This document shows positions 9,812-19,983 of a DNA stretch of 64,000 nt, one piece after another. The position numbers and the translations under genes were made by a program. Under the pieces are notes generated by a model. It was not told the origin of the DNA. It was given only the letters and a program-made list of their open reading frames with translations, and searched no databases. Within the stretch, counting starts at the first letter, position 1, and each line of letters starts with the position of its first letter. Origin of the DNA: Vibrio chagasii (lineage in GTDB: Bacteria > Pseudomonadota > Gammaproteobacteria > Enterobacterales > Vibrionaceae); NCBI RefSeq assembly GCF_024347355.1, contig NZ_AP025465.1:2542001-2606000 (forward strand), given 5' to 3'.

Positions 9812-11716
9812 CTAACGCTTTGTTAGTAGCTCGTTGATTGCACCCAAGAATTGTGACGGATCTTCCATAGAGCCTTTCTCAGCCAGCATCGCTTGACCAA
9901 GTAGTAGCTCAACCCAACGACCAAACGCTTGCTCATCGGCTTCGTCAGCCATTTGTTTAACAAGTGCGTGCTCTGGGTTAATTTCAAAGATGTACTTAAC
10001 TTCAGGTGCAGCTTGGCCCGCCGCTTCAAGAAGCTTAGCCATTTGCGTACCCATCTCGAAGTCATCCGTTACAACAACTGCAGGTGTCGTTGCGAGTTTA
10101 AACGTAGTACGAACTTCTTTAACGCGATCACCCAGGTAAGATTGAGTGCGCTCAACAACAGACTTAAACTCTTCTTCAGTCTCTTTCTGCTTCTCTTTCT
10201 CTTCTTCACCTTCAAACTTGCTTAAATCTAAGCCCGCTTTTGTGATCGATTGGAATTGTTTGCCGTCAAAGTCTGTTAGGTAGTTCATTACGTACTCATC
10301 GATGCGATCGTACATTAGCACTACTTCAATACCTTTCGCTTTAAACTGCTCCAAGTGTGGGCTGTTTTTAGCTGCTGCGTAGCTATCTGCTGTCAGGTAG
10401 TAAATCTTATCTTGGCCTTCTTTCATACGCTCAACATAAGACGCTAGGCTGATAGTTTGATCTGCAGAATCAACTTCTGTAGACGCAAAACGAAGAAGAC
10501 CTGCGATCTTCTCTTTATTTGCCATGTCTTCCGCTGGGCCTTCTTTCATTACAAGACCGAACTCTTTCCAGAATTCTAGGTACTTCTCATTGTCATTTTT
10601 CGCCATGCGTTCAAGCATAGTAAGTACACGCTTAGTACATGCACCACGAAGAGACTGAGTTACCTTGTTATCTTGCAGGATTTCACGAGATACGTTCAGT
10701 GGTAGGTCGTTTGAGTCAATCAGGCCGCGTACGAAACGCATGTAAGATGGCATGAACTGTTCAGCATCATCCATGATAAATACACGTTGTACATAAAGCT
10801 TTAAGCCGCTCTTGTGGTCACGGTTCATCATGTCCCAAGGTGCTTTAGCTGGGATATAAAGCAGGCTTGTATAGTCGTTCTTACCTTCAACCTTGTTGTG
10901 GCTCCAGGTTAGTGGATCAGCAAAGTCGTGAGATACGTGCTTGTAAAACTCTTGGTACTCTTCTTTCTCGATGTCTGATTTGTTACGAGTCCAAAGCGCT
11001 TGAGCTTTGTTGATTTGTTCCCAGTGCTTCTCTTCGGTGTCTTTACCTTCGTCATCTTTAACCGCAGTTAAGATAGAAACTGGGATACCGATGTGGTCAG
11101 AGTATTTACCAATTACTTCACGTAGACGCCATTCATTCAAGAACTCTTTACCGTCTTCACGCATATGAAGAATGATGTCTGTACCACGAGACTCTTTAGT
11201 GATGTCTTCAATGGTGTAATCGCCTTCGCCCGCAGAGTGCCATTGTACTGCTTCATTGCTTGCAAGACCTGCGGCACGTGTACGAACGGTTACTGCGTCC
11301 GCAACGATGAATGCTGAGTAGAAGCCAACACCAAATTGTCCGATCAACTGAGAGTCTTTGCTTTGGTCTTCAGATAACTTAGAGAAAAAGTCTGCAGTAC
11401 CTGATTTCGCGATGGTACCTAAATGTTCAATAACGTTGTCGCGGCTCATGCCGATACCGTTATCAGAAATGGTTAACGTATTCGCCTCAGCGTTAAATGA
11501 CAGTTTTACACCTAGATCTGCATCGCCTTGGTAAAGTTCAGCATTTGATAGCGCTTGAAAACGTAGCTTGTCCGCTGCGTCAGATGCGTTAGAGATCAGC
11601 TCACGTAAGAAGATTTCTTTATTTGAATACAGTGAGTGAATCATTAGATGAAGTAGTTGTTTTACTTCAGATTGAAAGCCACGAGTCTCTTTATTTTGCG
11701 TTGCCGTTTCGCTCAT
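9812..11716 (-). CDS. htpG: HtpG, bacterial Hsp90 chaperone
   Basis: An ATP-dependent cytosolic chaperone of 634 aa, the family length. The GHKL ATPase N-terminal domain has [11 protein letters not shown] near residue 40, DNGIGM near 87 and [11 protein letters not shown] near 132. The middle domain has the NVSREILQ motif near 344, and a C-terminal dimerisation domain follows. It is divergent from toxR, a neighbourhood typical of vibrios and often noted because heat-shock expression of htpG can affect toxR. I could not find a convincing sigma-32 -35 box, only a CCCCTATA -10-like sequence in the leader. Confidence 0.98.
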   Translation of the reverse strand: MSETATQNKETRGFQSEVKQLLHLMIHSLYSNKEIFLRELISNASDAADKLRFQALSNAELYQGDADLGVKLSFNAEANTLTISDNGIGMSRDNVIEHLGTIAKSGTADFFSKLSEDQSKDSQLIGQFGVGFYSAFIVADAVTVRTRAAGLASNEAVQWHSAGEGDYTIEDITKESRGTDIILHMREDGKEFLNEWRLREVIGKYSDHIGIPVSILTAVKDDEGKDTEEKHWEQINKAQALWTRNKSDIEKEEYQEFYKHVSHDFADPLTWSHNKVEGKNDYTSLLYIPAKAPWDMMNRDHKSGLKLYVQRVFIMDDAEQFMPSYMRFVRGLIDSNDLPLNVSREILQDNKVTQSLRGACTKRVLTMLERMAKNDNEKYLEFWKEFGLVMKEGPAEDMANKEKIAGLLRFASTEVDSADQTISLASYVERMKEGQDKIYYLTADSYAAAKNSPHLEQFKAKGIEVVLMYDRIDEYVMNYLTDFDGKQFQSITKAGLDLSKFEGEEEKEKQKETEEEFKSVVERTQSYLGDRVKEVRTTFKLATTPAVVVTDDFEMGTQMAKLLEAAGQAAPEVKYIFEINPEHALVKQMADEADEQAFGRWVELLLGQAMLAEKGSMEDPSQFLGAINELLTKR

Positions 11717-11985
11717 TTTTACTCCAAAACATCTATACTTTGTGTTGAAAACTATAGGGGCGGAACACGTAATGCCGCTCTGATGTTCATTAACATGAGG
11801 ATGACAATTGTAAATTCAAGGTCAAAAATCATAAAAACACTGTTTTTTTGATCTGTTTTTATTATCCTTAAGCCTCATAAATATAAAAGAACATAAAAAA
11901 AGTCATGATTTGGTGAAGATTTGAATAAATTTCACCTCAGATTTGTCTATTCCGCACTCAAAATAACCCAAAGTAGAAGAATTCA

Positions 11986-12897
11986 ATGAGCAATATCGGC
12001 ACAAAGTTTATTCTCGCACAGCGGTTCGTATTCGATCCAAACAGCAACTCACTTGTTGACCAAACGAGCGACGGCGAAGTCGTGCGTCTTGGCAGCAATG
12101 AAAGCCGCATTCTCCTTATGCTGTCAGAAAGACCCAATGAAGTTATCACTCGTAACGAATTACACGAATATGTTTGGCGTGACCAAGGTTTTGAGGTTGA
12201 TGACTCAAGCCTAACTCAAGCCGTTTCAACACTACGAAAGATGCTGAAAGATTCAACGAAATCTCCAGAATTCGTTAAAACTGTGCCTAAACGCGGCTAC
12301 CAATTTATCGCAACCGTTGAGCGCTCAGCCCCACTTTCGTCAAATGACCAACCTGCTGCAGTTGAAATTGCCGAAAATGACGTAGAACCAAGCCTAACGT
12401 TTGCAACAACACCTGTCGCAGAAGAAGTCGTTTCTGAGACAAGCGCACCTGAGCCTATCTCTAAACTTCAGGAGGCCAATACTGAGGTTGAGCTAACTAA
12501 AGTACCTGCAACAACTGAAGCTAAAAACAGCAACAAGTGGTTAATTCTAGGGTTGCTATTTGCCGCAGTTATGATGCCGATTTTGGTAATTACCTTTACT
12601 AACCCTGCTGAATCTACATTTCGTACATTAGCAGAAGTTGATGGTGTAAAGGTTCAATCACCAATCAATCATCCGGGTTTAACAAATTGGCTACCTGCGA
12701 TTGAAAAATGTGTGTTGAGCTATAACACTAACCACACTGGTATACTAAAGCCAACCGAAGTGATAGCAACTGGCGGACAGGCCAACAACATAGTTCTTAA
12801 CTATATTCATCCGCAAGAACACTCTAGCGAAAATATTACTCTCAGAATTTACGCAAACCAGTCGGATGTAGACGACATTTGTAAAGGTGGCCAGTAG
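11986..12897 (+). CDS. toxR: ToxR, membrane-bound winged-helix transcription activator
   Basis: 303 aa. The OmpR-type winged helix is in residues 10-110 (VRLGSNESRILLMLSERPN and the conserved TVPKRGYQF ending). A Pro/Glu/Ala-rich variable tether spans about 115-180. One TM segment (WLILGLLFAAVMMPILVITF) lies near 183-203, and a periplasmic domain with two Cys closes the protein (EKCVLSY near 245 and DDICKGG at the end), able to form the redox/bile-sensing disulfide. It controls outer-membrane porins and virulence genes in vibrios. It is an operon with toxS, one base apart. Confidence 0.97.
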   Translation: MSNIGTKFILAQRFVFDPNSNSLVDQTSDGEVVRLGSNESRILLMLSERPNEVITRNELHEYVWRDQGFEVDDSSLTQAVSTLRKMLKDSTKSPEFVKTVPKRGYQFIATVERSAPLSSNDQPAAVEIAENDVEPSLTFATTPVAEEVVSETSAPEPISKLQEANTEVELTKVPATTEAKNSNKWLILGLLFAAVMMPILVITFTNPAESTFRTLAEVDGVKVQSPINHPGLTNWLPAIEKCVLSYNTNHTGILKPTEVIATGGQANNIVLNYIHPQEHSSENITLRIYANQSDVDDICKGGQ

Positions 12898-12898
12898 C

Positions 12899-13414
12899 AT
12901 GAAATTAAAAGTATCTGTTTTCTTACTGGCCCTATCTGCTTTTCTAAGTGGTTGGTTACATTGGGGGAGCGACGCAAAAGTAGCACGCCTACTTACCTCA
13001 CATGAATGGCAATCAAAGATGGTTTCGCTTATCAGTGCAGAAAAACAAGCCGATTCAATCGGTCCACTCCGTAAAGTTGAGCTCTCCTCAAATGCTAAGT
13101 ACCTACCAAACGGTACATATCTGAGAATGTCGGTGGTCAGGCTATACGGCACACAAACCGCACCAGCTAACGTCATCAACATTTCAGAGACGGGTCAGTG
13201 GGAAATTAACGACAACTACCTACTGGTTTCGCCAACTGAGTTTAAAGATGTTACATCGGCTCAGCGCCAAGACTTCTCTCAAGAGCAACTAGAGCTGATT
13301 ACTCAAGTAATCAAGATGGATGCAGAGCAAAGTCGTCGCATCGACATTGTTAACCCGAAGGCACTGCTACTGACTAGCTTAAATCATGGTTCTACCGTCT
13401 TGTTTTCGAACTAA
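12899..13414 (+). CDS. toxS: ToxS, periplasmic partner and stabiliser of ToxR
   Basis: 171 aa with an N-terminal signal-anchor (MKLKVSVFLLALSAFLSGWL) and a periplasmic domain. ToxS binds the ToxR periplasmic domain and protects it from proteolysis. I chose ATG 12899 because AAGGTGG lies 8 nt upstream inside toxR; an in-frame GTG four codons earlier overlaps that site. Translational coupling to toxR is likely. A terminator follows. Confidence 0.95.
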   Translation: MKLKVSVFLLALSAFLSGWLHWGSDAKVARLLTSHEWQSKMVSLISAEKQADSIGPLRKVELSSNAKYLPNGTYLRMSVVRLYGTQTAPANVINISETGQWEINDNYLLVSPTEFKDVTSAQRQDFSQEQLELITQVIKMDAEQSRRIDIVNPKALLLTSLNHGSTVLFSN

Positions 13415-13470
13415 CATTGAAAAGCTATTTGCGGCATATCGATGGATGAATACCATTCACGATAAACCTA

Positions 13471-13496
13471 AAAAAGGGGCATGAGGCCCCTTTTTG
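13471..13496 (+). terminator. Intrinsic terminator of toxRS
   Basis: AAAAAGGGGC / GCCCCTTTTT stem with a 5-nt loop and a T-run. Confidence 0.92.
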
Positions 13497-13523
13497 TTAT
13501 CTTAAACTCAAAGATAAAACTCT

Positions 13524-14279
13524 ATGGATTGGATAAACTCACTCGCTCTATTCTTTGGCTCATTAATCGCCAACACGCTTGCCTCTTTATCAGGCGGCGG
13601 TGCTGGGCTTCTACAGTTCCCGTTACTCATCTTTCTAGGATTGCCCTTTTCAGTTGCACTGGCTACCCACAAAGTCGCTAGCGTTGCTCTCGGCTTAGGT
13701 GCTGCATATACCCATATCAAGGGTGGCACGTTAAGCTGGAAAATTTGTCTCTACCTAATTATCGTCGGCAGCATTGGAGTGGTCGTTGGCGCGAATATCG
13801 TACTCATGATCCCAGATGCCATTGCACAGAAACTGCTTGGCGCAATGATCTTAGCACTGGGCGTTTACTCACGACTAAAGAAACAATTGGGTCAAGAAGA
13901 GCAGCTTAAAAACCGAGACATAAAAGGTTGGATAATCGGTGGGGTTGGGCTGGCACTCATAGGCATCATCAACGGTTCACTCACTGCCGGATCAGGCCTG
14001 TTAGTTACCCTATTTCTAGTTCGTTGGTTTGGTTTTACTTATAAACAAGCCGTCGCGTTAACCATGATATGCGTCGGTTTGTTCTGGAATGGCATTGGAG
14101 GTATTGCCATTGTTCAAGCGGGTGCGCCAATATACTGGGTATGGTTACCCATATTACTGTTAAGTTCGTTTGTTGGCGGAAGCCTAGGGGCATTCCTCGC
14201 AAACCGTTCAAGCAATCAGCTCGTCAAAACGGCTTTCGAAATATTGACGTTTGCGGTTGGCATCAAGCTATTGCTATAG
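13524..14279 (+). CDS. TauE/SafE-family membrane permease
   Basis: A 251-residue polytopic inner-membrane protein with about eight hydrophobic segments. Duplicated family motifs appear as SGGGAGLLQFPLL near residue 24 and NGSLTAGSGLLVTLFLVRW near 150. The family includes putative exporters of sulfite or organosulfur anions, but the substrate is unknown for most members. It is followed 17 bp later by a SelW-like gene on the same strand, so the two are likely cotranscribed. Confidence 0.85.
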   Translation: MDWINSLALFFGSLIANTLASLSGGGAGLLQFPLLIFLGLPFSVALATHKVASVALGLGAAYTHIKGGTLSWKICLYLIIVGSIGVVVGANIVLMIPDAIAQKLLGAMILALGVYSRLKKQLGQEEQLKNRDIKGWIIGGVGLALIGIINGSLTAGSGLLVTLFLVRWFGFTYKQAVALTMICVGLFWNGIGGIAIVQAGAPIYWVWLPILLLSSFVGGSLGAFLANRSSNQLVKTAFEILTFAVGIKLLL

Positions 14280-14296
14280 AATTTTAAAGGTTATCT

Positions 14297-14608
14297 ATGA
14301 ATACAGAGTCGAATCAACACAGCCCAGCAGTGCTGAAAGCCACAATAGCAATACACTATTGCCGCCAATGTAATTGGATGCTTCGCTCAAGTTGGTTGTG
14401 CCAGGAACTGCTTCATACCTTCAGTGAAGAGATTGAACAAGTCAGCCTGCATCCAGATACCGGTGGACGATTTGAGATCTTTTGTAATGGAGTACAGATT
14501 TGGGAACGAAAGGCGGACGGCGGCTTTCCTGAAGCGAAAGTTCTGAAGCAAAGAGTGAGAAACATCATTGCTCCAGACAGAGACCTCGGACACGTGGATT
14601 CAAAATAA
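14297..14608 (+). CDS. SelT/SelW/SelH-like (Rdx family) thioredoxin-fold protein
   Basis: 103 aa. An N-terminal beta strand leads into Cys-Arg-Gln-Cys near residue 25, the CxxC that replaces CxxU of selenoprotein W. The family ending with an ERK-x-GGFPEAK stretch is present near residues 73-83. Cytosolic redox role inferred from the fold; no substrate is known. Both active-site Cys are encoded by ordinary Cys codons, so it is not a selenoprotein. It shares the transcript of the TauE-like permease. Confidence 0.85.
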   Translation: MNTESNQHSPAVLKATIAIHYCRQCNWMLRSSWLCQELLHTFSEEIEQVSLHPDTGGRFEIFCNGVQIWERKADGGFPEAKVLKQRVRNIIAPDRDLGHVDSK

Positions 14609-14632
14609 ACCCATGACGGCGAATTCTATGAT

Positions 14633-15178
14633 TTAAAGCTGGCCGCTAACCAGTACATCGCCGTCAAGGCTGATCACTTTGAAGTTACAATTCTCGTAGA
14701 TACCATAGCTTGCTGCATGCCCTTCCCGTGGGAACGTCACCGAGCTAGGGTTAAAAATGAAGATGTCATTTTGGTACTCAGCAACTGGGATATGGGTATG
14801 GCCATGAGCAATGATATCACCCGCTTTCAGTGCTGGCCGTTTCGTTGTGTTATATAGGTGACCGTGAGTTAAGAAGATACGTTGGCCTGATTCTAGTAAC
14901 ACCCATGAGTAATCCATCATCATTGGGAAAGAGAGCAACATCTGATCGACTTCGCTGTCGCAGTTCCCACGGACAGCAATGATCTCTTGGGAGAACTCGT
15001 TCAGCTTGTCTGCAACAGCAGGCGGGTTGTAACCCTCTGGAATCGGATTTCTAGGGCCATGATTCAGAATGTCACCCAGTAGGATTAAATATTGGGCACC
15101 CGAAGCTTGGTATAGCTCTAATACCTTTTCTGTTGCTGGTAGCGAACCGTGTAGGTCTGAAGCAAAAAATAATTTCAC
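14633..15178 (-). CDS. yfcE: YfcE-type metallophosphoesterase
   Basis: 181 aa with the calcineurin-like metallophosphatase motifs in order: SDLHGS near residue 7, GDILNHGPRN near 36, GNCDSE near 72, LTHGH near 104, and AHGHTHIP near 125. E. coli YfcE hydrolyses phosphodiesters in a Mn-dependent manner; its physiological substrate is unsettled. GTG start with GGAG 8 nt upstream. Convergent with the SelW-like gene, 24 bp away, with no clear terminator between. Confidence 0.92.
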   Translation of the reverse strand: MKLFFASDLHGSLPATEKVLELYQASGAQYLILLGDILNHGPRNPIPEGYNPPAVADKLNEFSQEIIAVRGNCDSEVDQMLLSFPMMMDYSWVLLESGQRIFLTHGHLYNTTKRPALKAGDIIAHGHTHIPVAEYQNDIFIFNPSSVTFPREGHAASYGIYENCNFKVISLDGDVLVSGQL

Positions 15179-15225
15179 ACGTACTTCTCCATAAAATTTA
15201 TGGGCCTATTGTACGTACCTAACGG

Positions 15226-15633
15226 CTAAACGTCATCTCCCACCATACCGTTGATAACAATATTATTGTAACTAACCATACCGACAATCTTATTATCACG
15301 GACCACAGGAGCGCGGCTAATACCAAAGCGTTCAAACAAGCGTGCACAATACTTCACATTCATTTCGGCAGACACGCTTAACGCGGGCTTAGTCATGATT
15401 TCATAAATATTAGTACGTTCAGGGGAGCGATTTTTGGCCAATACTTTTTTGGCAATGTCGTTCATCAACACAATCCCATATTCATCATCTACATGACGCT
15501 TATCCACGATGATCGCTTTTACTTTGTGCTTTTTCGCCATTTCTATCGCTGCTAACACTGTGGTTAAGCCATCGATAATCACATAGGTATTGGCCATTAC
15601 ATCGCTGACTCGGATTTTGTCACTGGTATTCAT
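15226..15633 (-). CDS. CBS-domain pair protein, last gene of the DUF1538 operon
   Basis: 135 aa consisting of two CBS motifs (residues 10-65 and 75-130; VSDVMANTYVIIDG and YEIMTKPALSVSAEM). CBS pairs bind adenosine nucleotides and usually gate a partner. Its start overlaps the stop of the PII-like gene by 4 bp, implying coupled translation. With the PII-like protein it is most simply a cytosolic regulator of the membrane pair encoded upstream (inference). Confidence 0.88.
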   Translation of the reverse strand: MNTSDKIRVSDVMANTYVIIDGLTTVLAAIEMAKKHKVKAIIVDKRHVDDEYGIVLMNDIAKKVLAKNRSPERTNIYEIMTKPALSVSAEMNVKYCARLFERFGISRAPVVRDNKIVGMVSYNNIVINGMVGDDV

Positions 15634-15980
15634 AGCTCGTCCTCTACGACTTTAGTTAATGTTTCGACTTGATGTGCAACCCCAACCGCATCTTCAACAT
15701 CGATTTGTACTGCTATTCCTTGCCCTGATTCTTGGTCGAACTCGCCAACTTTGCCGATGGTCTCTAAAATGTGTCGTGCTAAGTGCTCTTCAACGACAAA
15801 CAGCAGCACATCTTTTTGTACCTCAAGCGTCAAACCAAAGAAGGTACGTTTTTGGTTTAGCCCTTGCCCTCTAGCATTATTGATCACGGTAGCCCCCGTT
15901 GCGCCCGCATCACGCGCCGCATCGAGTACGATGTCAGTCTTGCTCTCTTCCACAAACGCTAAGATCAATTTAAAGCGCAT
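15630..15980 (-). CDS. PII-like signalling protein (GlnB-fold) of the DUF1538 operon
   Basis: 116 aa with the ferredoxin-like GlnB fold pattern: an initial strand [11 protein letters not shown], then a helix, then GATGATVINNARGQG resembling the base of the PII T-loop, and a second half ending in IDVEDAVGV. It lacks the Tyr-51 uridylylation segment of classical PII, so it is one of the PII-like proteins that sense nucleotides or metabolites for a neighbouring transporter. Overlaps the upstream membrane gene by 11 bp and the CBS gene by 4 bp. Confidence 0.85.
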   Translation of the reverse strand: MRFKLILAFVEESKTDIVLDAARDAGATGATVINNARGQGLNQKRTFFGLTLEVQKDVLLFVVEEHLARHILETIGKVGEFDQESGQGIAVQIDVEDAVGVAHQVETLTKVVEDEL

Positions 15981-16764
15981 CTTTGCTCTCCTTAGAGGTG
16001 TGTAAACGGTTTAACCATTGCGTTATTTGGGCATAGCCCATTACTGAAATAATCGGAAACAAGCTAGCAAAGGCGATTAACCCAAAACCATCGATCACCG
16101 GGTTTCTCCCAGGTACGGTAGAGGCAAGTCCAAGCCCCAATGCTGTCACCAATGGCACTGTCACCGTCGATGTGGTGACACCGCCCGAGTCATAGGCCAA
16201 AGGCACTATAAGTTTGGGCGCGTAAAACGTTTGGATCACCACAACCACGTAACCAACAATGATGTAGTAATGAATAGGATCACCAGCCACGATCCGATAG
16301 CTGCCCAGCGAAATACCGATTGCAACACCGAGTGCAACGGCAATCCGGAGCCCATTGACGCTAATACTGCCACCGGAAACTTGATTCGCTTTAATCGCAA
16401 CCGCTATCAATGAGGGCTCGGCGATCGTGGTACTGAATCCGATACAGAACGCAAAAAGATAGACCCAGTAATAATCAAACCACGTTAGGGCTAAGCCAGA
16501 ACTGATTTTAAATTCAGTCAGAAAAGACGGCTCCGTTAACTGCATCGCCATCGTCTCTCCTAAAGGAAATAAGGCCAGTTCTAGCCCCATCAAGAAAAGA
16601 GACAAGCCAAGAATGACGTAAAAGAACCCTATCAATACTTTGGGCAGGTTGTTGACTGGCCTGCGTAGCACCGCCAATTGAAAGCCAAATATGATCACCG
16701 CAATCGGAATCACATCCATCACGGTGCCAAGAAAGGTATCGATAAACTGTTGAACACTGATCAT
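15970..16764 (-). CDS. DUF1538 membrane protein, second subunit
   Basis: 264 aa, about seven hydrophobic segments. It shares with the next gene upstream the strongly conserved stretches [20 protein letters not shown] and [19 protein letters not shown], and the motif [11 protein letters not shown] recall a paired DUF1538 system from Halomonas described as a Na+(Li+,K+)/H+ antiporter named UmpAB; applying that here is by family and gene pairing. Start overlaps the upstream gene by 4 bp (ATGA). Confidence 0.82.
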   Translation of the reverse strand: MISVQQFIDTFLGTVMDVIPIAVIIFGFQLAVLRRPVNNLPKVLIGFFYVILGLSLFLMGLELALFPLGETMAMQLTEPSFLTEFKISSGLALTWFDYYWVYLFAFCIGFSTTIAEPSLIAVAIKANQVSGGSISVNGLRIAVALGVAIGISLGSYRIVAGDPIHYYIIVGYVVVVIQTFYAPKLIVPLAYDSGGVTTSTVTVPLVTALGLGLASTVPGRNPVIDGFGLIAFASLFPIISVMGYAQITQWLNRLHTSKESKDAL

Positions 16765-17495
16765 GTCACCACCATTCCATAGACCATGACAAACATCATC
16801 GGCAGCAGTGAAGCGAATGCGATCAATCCAAAACCGTCGATCATCGGATTACGCCCTTTAATCGCTGAAGCCAAGCCCACGCCTAATGCCGTCACCAACG
16901 GAACGGTGATGGTTGATGTGGTGACGCCGCCAGAATCATACGCTATGCCAATGATATTTTCGGGGGCAAAAGCAGTGAGCACCACCACACCAATATAGCC
17001 ACCGATGATCATGTATTGAATTGGCCAACCTTTTAGGATCCGAAGTACCCCAAGTAATATTGCGATACCTACCGACAATGCAACGGTGAAACGCAGGCCG
17101 TCGGCGTATTCTTCCATTTCATCATTAGAATTAGGTATTACACCGCCCTCGGCTGCCACTTCTGCTGCTTCTGCCGCCACCGCAGTTAAAGCAGGCTCCG
17201 CTATGGTTGTTCCAAAGCCCAGGCAAAAAGCAAAAGTCAGTAACCAGAACACACTTCCTTTGCGGGCAAAAGCTTGAGCCATAGATTCGCCAATCGGGAA
17301 CAGCCCCATTTCAAGCCCGAAGATAAAGAATGTGAGCCCAAAGACCACCAGCACTAAACCCGCCAAAATAGACAACAGATGCGGAAGCGGCTCTTGCAAA
17401 ACAGCAAGCTGGAAAAAAGCGATCACCGCAACAATAGGCAATAGATCACGAAGGCTACCTAACATAGTTCGAAACAAAGCTAGCACTGCCGTCAT
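16761..17495 (-). CDS. DUF1538 membrane protein, first subunit
   Basis: 244 aa, polytopic, paralogous to the next gene: [20 protein letters not shown] and [19 protein letters not shown], plus [21 protein letters not shown]. First gene of a four-gene leftward operon with 4-, 11- and 4-bp overlaps, strong evidence for a stoichiometric complex. Two unequal paralogues suggest a heteromeric ion transporter; the transported ion is not visible in the sequence. Confidence 0.82.
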   Translation of the reverse strand: MTAVLALFRTMLGSLRDLLPIVAVIAFFQLAVLQEPLPHLLSILAGLVLVVFGLTFFIFGLEMGLFPIGESMAQAFARKGSVFWLLTFAFCLGFGTTIAEPALTAVAAEAAEVAAEGGVIPNSNDEMEEYADGLRFTVALSVGIAILLGVLRILKGWPIQYMIIGGYIGVVVLTAFAPENIIGIAYDSGGVTTSTITVPLVTALGVGLASAIKGRNPMIDGFGLIAFASLLPMMFVMVYGMVVT

Positions 17496-17799
17496 CGCAA
17501 CTCCCTATAGCCAATAATTACGTTTGATTATCTATCCGTAGTAATCATGGCAAATCCTTATTATTTCTAATGTGATAAACATTACGCAGTTGGTAACATA
17601 TGCGAGTAAAATCTCTTAACTGTGATAACGATACACATATCTAAACTAATGAATTAAATTTCACTGTTTAACCAATTGTTGGTGCGGCAATTTAGGTATC
17701 ACACGATCGAAACCAACTGATCGTTATAGTGATTTTTTCGTATTGGTTGGCGACTAAAAACAAGCCATGTCTATAATTATGTTTAATAAGGAGATTGGT
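17496..17799. other. Divergent promoter region
   Basis: 304 bp between the DUF1538 operon and the epimerase gene. AT-rich, with no ORF or obvious operator. Confidence 0.5.
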
Positions 17800-18714
17800 A
17801 TGAAGATATTGTTAACTGGTGGTACTGGATTTATTGGCTCTGAATTGATCAAGAGCTTGAACACTGACGACGTCACATTGCTCACGCGAAACCCTGAAAA
17901 AGCGAGACAATGCCTAAGCCACCTGAACCAAAACAACCTTCATTACATCCAATCCCTTGATGAGCTGAATGACCTCAACGATTTTGATGCGGTGATTAAC
18001 CTCGCAGGTGAACCAATAGCGGACAAACGCTGGAGTGATGAGCAAAAAGAGAGAATCTGTAGCAGCCGCTGGCTGATCACAGAGAAGATCGTCGAACTCA
18101 TTCAAGCAAGCACAACACCACCTGAAGTCTTTATCAGCGGATCTGCCGTCGGCTACTATGGCGACCAGCAACAACACCCATTTGATGAATCACTGCAAGT
18201 CGAAGATGAGAGCTTCCCTCATAAAGTTTGTGCTCACTGGGAAGAAATTGCTAAACGAGCCGAATCAGAGAACACTCGCGTTATCCTATTAAGAACAGGG
18301 ATTGTTTTGGGTGAAAACGGTGGCGCACTCAAAAAGATGCTGATGCCTTACAAGCTTGGTGTTGGTGGTCCATTAGGGTCAGGTAAACAGTACATGCCCT
18401 GGATTCACATGCTCGACATGGTCAGAGCCATCAATCACTTGTTGTCACTCCCCCACGCTCAAGGTGAATTCAACATGTGCGCTCCGCACCCTGTGACCAA
18501 CAAGCAGTTCAGTAGCACCCTCGCGAAACAATTGCGTCGCCCACATTTCTTATTCACCCCCAAATGGGCGATGTCGCTACTAATGGGCGAGTCGTCCTGC
18601 CTACTGTTCGATAGCATTCGTTCCAAGCCTAAGAAGTTAACTGAGATGGGCTTTATATTCAGTTACTCAAGAATCGAGCCTGCATTAAAAAACTTGTTAC
18701 AACATCAAGACTAA
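17800..18714 (+). CDS. TIGR01777-family NAD-dependent epimerase/dehydratase-like protein (YfcH type)
   Basis: 304 aa extended-SDR fold. N-terminal MKILLTGGTGFIGSEL binds NAD(P). Family signatures follow: NLAGEPIADKRWSDEQK near residue 77, then SGSAVGYYG near 116 and PWIHMLDM near 204. The start at 17800 has AAGGAG 7 nt upstream; an upstream in-frame ATG adds 11 unlikely residues. Substrate unknown (E. coli YfcH type). Followed 43 bp later by another SDR gene on the same strand. Confidence 0.9.
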   Translation: MKILLTGGTGFIGSELIKSLNTDDVTLLTRNPEKARQCLSHLNQNNLHYIQSLDELNDLNDFDAVINLAGEPIADKRWSDEQKERICSSRWLITEKIVELIQASTTPPEVFISGSAVGYYGDQQQHPFDESLQVEDESFPHKVCAHWEEIAKRAESENTRVILLRTGIVLGENGGALKKMLMPYKLGVGGPLGSGKQYMPWIHMLDMVRAINHLLSLPHAQGEFNMCAPHPVTNKQFSSTLAKQLRRPHFLFTPKWAMSLLMGESSCLLFDSIRSKPKKLTEMGFIFSYSRIEPALKNLLQHQD

Positions 18715-18757
18715 TTCTTTACTCTAAGAGCAAAGAAGCTCTTACAAAGGATTAAGT

Positions 18758-19585
18758 GTGAACAAGTCGATTCTCATCACTGGTTGCTCAACTGGCATTG
18801 GCTACACCTGTGCTCACGCACTTCACAAACGCGGTTTTCATGTCATCGCATCTTGCCGCGACCCACAAGATGTTCAACGTCTTCAAGAAGAAGGACTCAC
18901 CTGTATTCAGTTGGACCTTGCCAACAAGGAAAGTATTGAAAGCGGAGCGAAACAAGCCATCAAGCTAGCACCAAATGGATTGTATGGCCTGTTCAACAAC
19001 GGGGCTTATGGTCAGGCTGGTGCTTTAGAAGATCTACCGACGCAAGGGCTCAGAGAACAGTTCGAAACCAACTTCTTTGGTTGGCACCACCTCGTTTGCC
19101 AGATCCTGCCTCATATGCGAGAGCGTGGCGAAGGGCGTATTGTCCAAAACAGTTCGGTACTCGGCTTTGCTGCCATGAAATATCGTGGTGCGTATAACGC
19201 ATCAAAGTTCGCAATTGAAGGTTGGACAGATACTCTGCGTTTAGAGCTGCATGGCAGTGGTATACACATTTCATTACTCCAACCCGGTCCAATCGAAACC
19301 CAGTTTCGAACCAACGCCTTAAAAGCTTTCAATAAGTGGATCAACATAGAAGGTAGTGTTCATCAAAATGCTTACCAACAACAAAAAGACCGACTTGAAA
19401 AAGAGTCATCGAATAACGCGTTTGTTTTGCCTGCCGAAAGTTGTATCGAACCTGTTTATCACGCGCTCACCGCCGATAAACCCAAGCTAAGGTACAGAGT
19501 CACAACTCCCACTAAAGTGTTCGCTGTATTGAAAAGATTACTGCCGAGCCGTTTGCTAGACCCTATTCTCAGAAAAGCCGCATAA
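18758..19585 (+). CDS. Short-chain dehydrogenase/reductase
   Basis: 275 aa classical SDR. Cofactor motif TGCSTGIG near residue 8, NNGAYG in place of NNAG near 88, and catalytic Tyr/Lys in YNASK near 152 with the upstream Ser in NSSVLGF. GTG start with AAGGA 7 nt before. A C-terminal tail of about 80 residues is typical of YbbO-type SDRs, which in E. coli lie beside the ybbN/qmcA genes found just downstream here. Substrate not determinable. Confidence 0.85.
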   Translation: MNKSILITGCSTGIGYTCAHALHKRGFHVIASCRDPQDVQRLQEEGLTCIQLDLANKESIESGAKQAIKLAPNGLYGLFNNGAYGQAGALEDLPTQGLREQFETNFFGWHHLVCQILPHMRERGEGRIVQNSSVLGFAAMKYRGAYNASKFAIEGWTDTLRLELHGSGIHISLLQPGPIETQFRTNALKAFNKWINIEGSVHQNAYQQQKDRLEKESSNNAFVLPAESCIEPVYHALTADKPKLRYRVTTPTKVFAVLKRLLPSRLLDPILRKAA

Positions 19586-19983
19586 ATTACTAACTTTGAA
19601 TGAACAGTCGCAAACTTTAATGTAACGATGTAATTTATTCGTAACAATAAGATGTCATGATTTAGCCTATCTCATCAGTTATCCCCAATTGATGGACTAG
19701 CCCTTTGGATACTTCATGACTTTAAACCGCCTTAATTTGGTAGGTCTGAGTCTGGCAATTACGTTGTTTATTCTGTTTTGAGTATCTTACGTAATACCTC
19801 ACTGACCACCTCACCGATAACGCTGTGTCTTCCATGTCGAGTTAACAACTCTCTCAACATTGAAGCATAGCGTTTTTCTATTTTTGCGTCTTTTTATCCG
19901 AGATTACCCAGTTAGATCTTGAAGTTACCCGCTTATCCCCCCATATTTGCAACGTATCCCAAAACAAATCTCAAGGAACGTAA
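19586..19983. other. 398-bp intergenic region before cnoX
   Basis: No ORF, terminator or RNA structure that I can support. Probably leader and promoter of cnoX. Confidence 0.5.

Noticed and set aside
11717..11985. Sigma-32 heat-shock promoter of htpG
   Set aside because: A CCCCTATA -10-like box is present in the leader, but no CTTGAA-type -35 box at the right distance.
14297..14608. SelW-like gene as a selenoprotein
   Set aside because: Both active-site positions are TGC/TGT Cys codons and there is no in-frame TGA.
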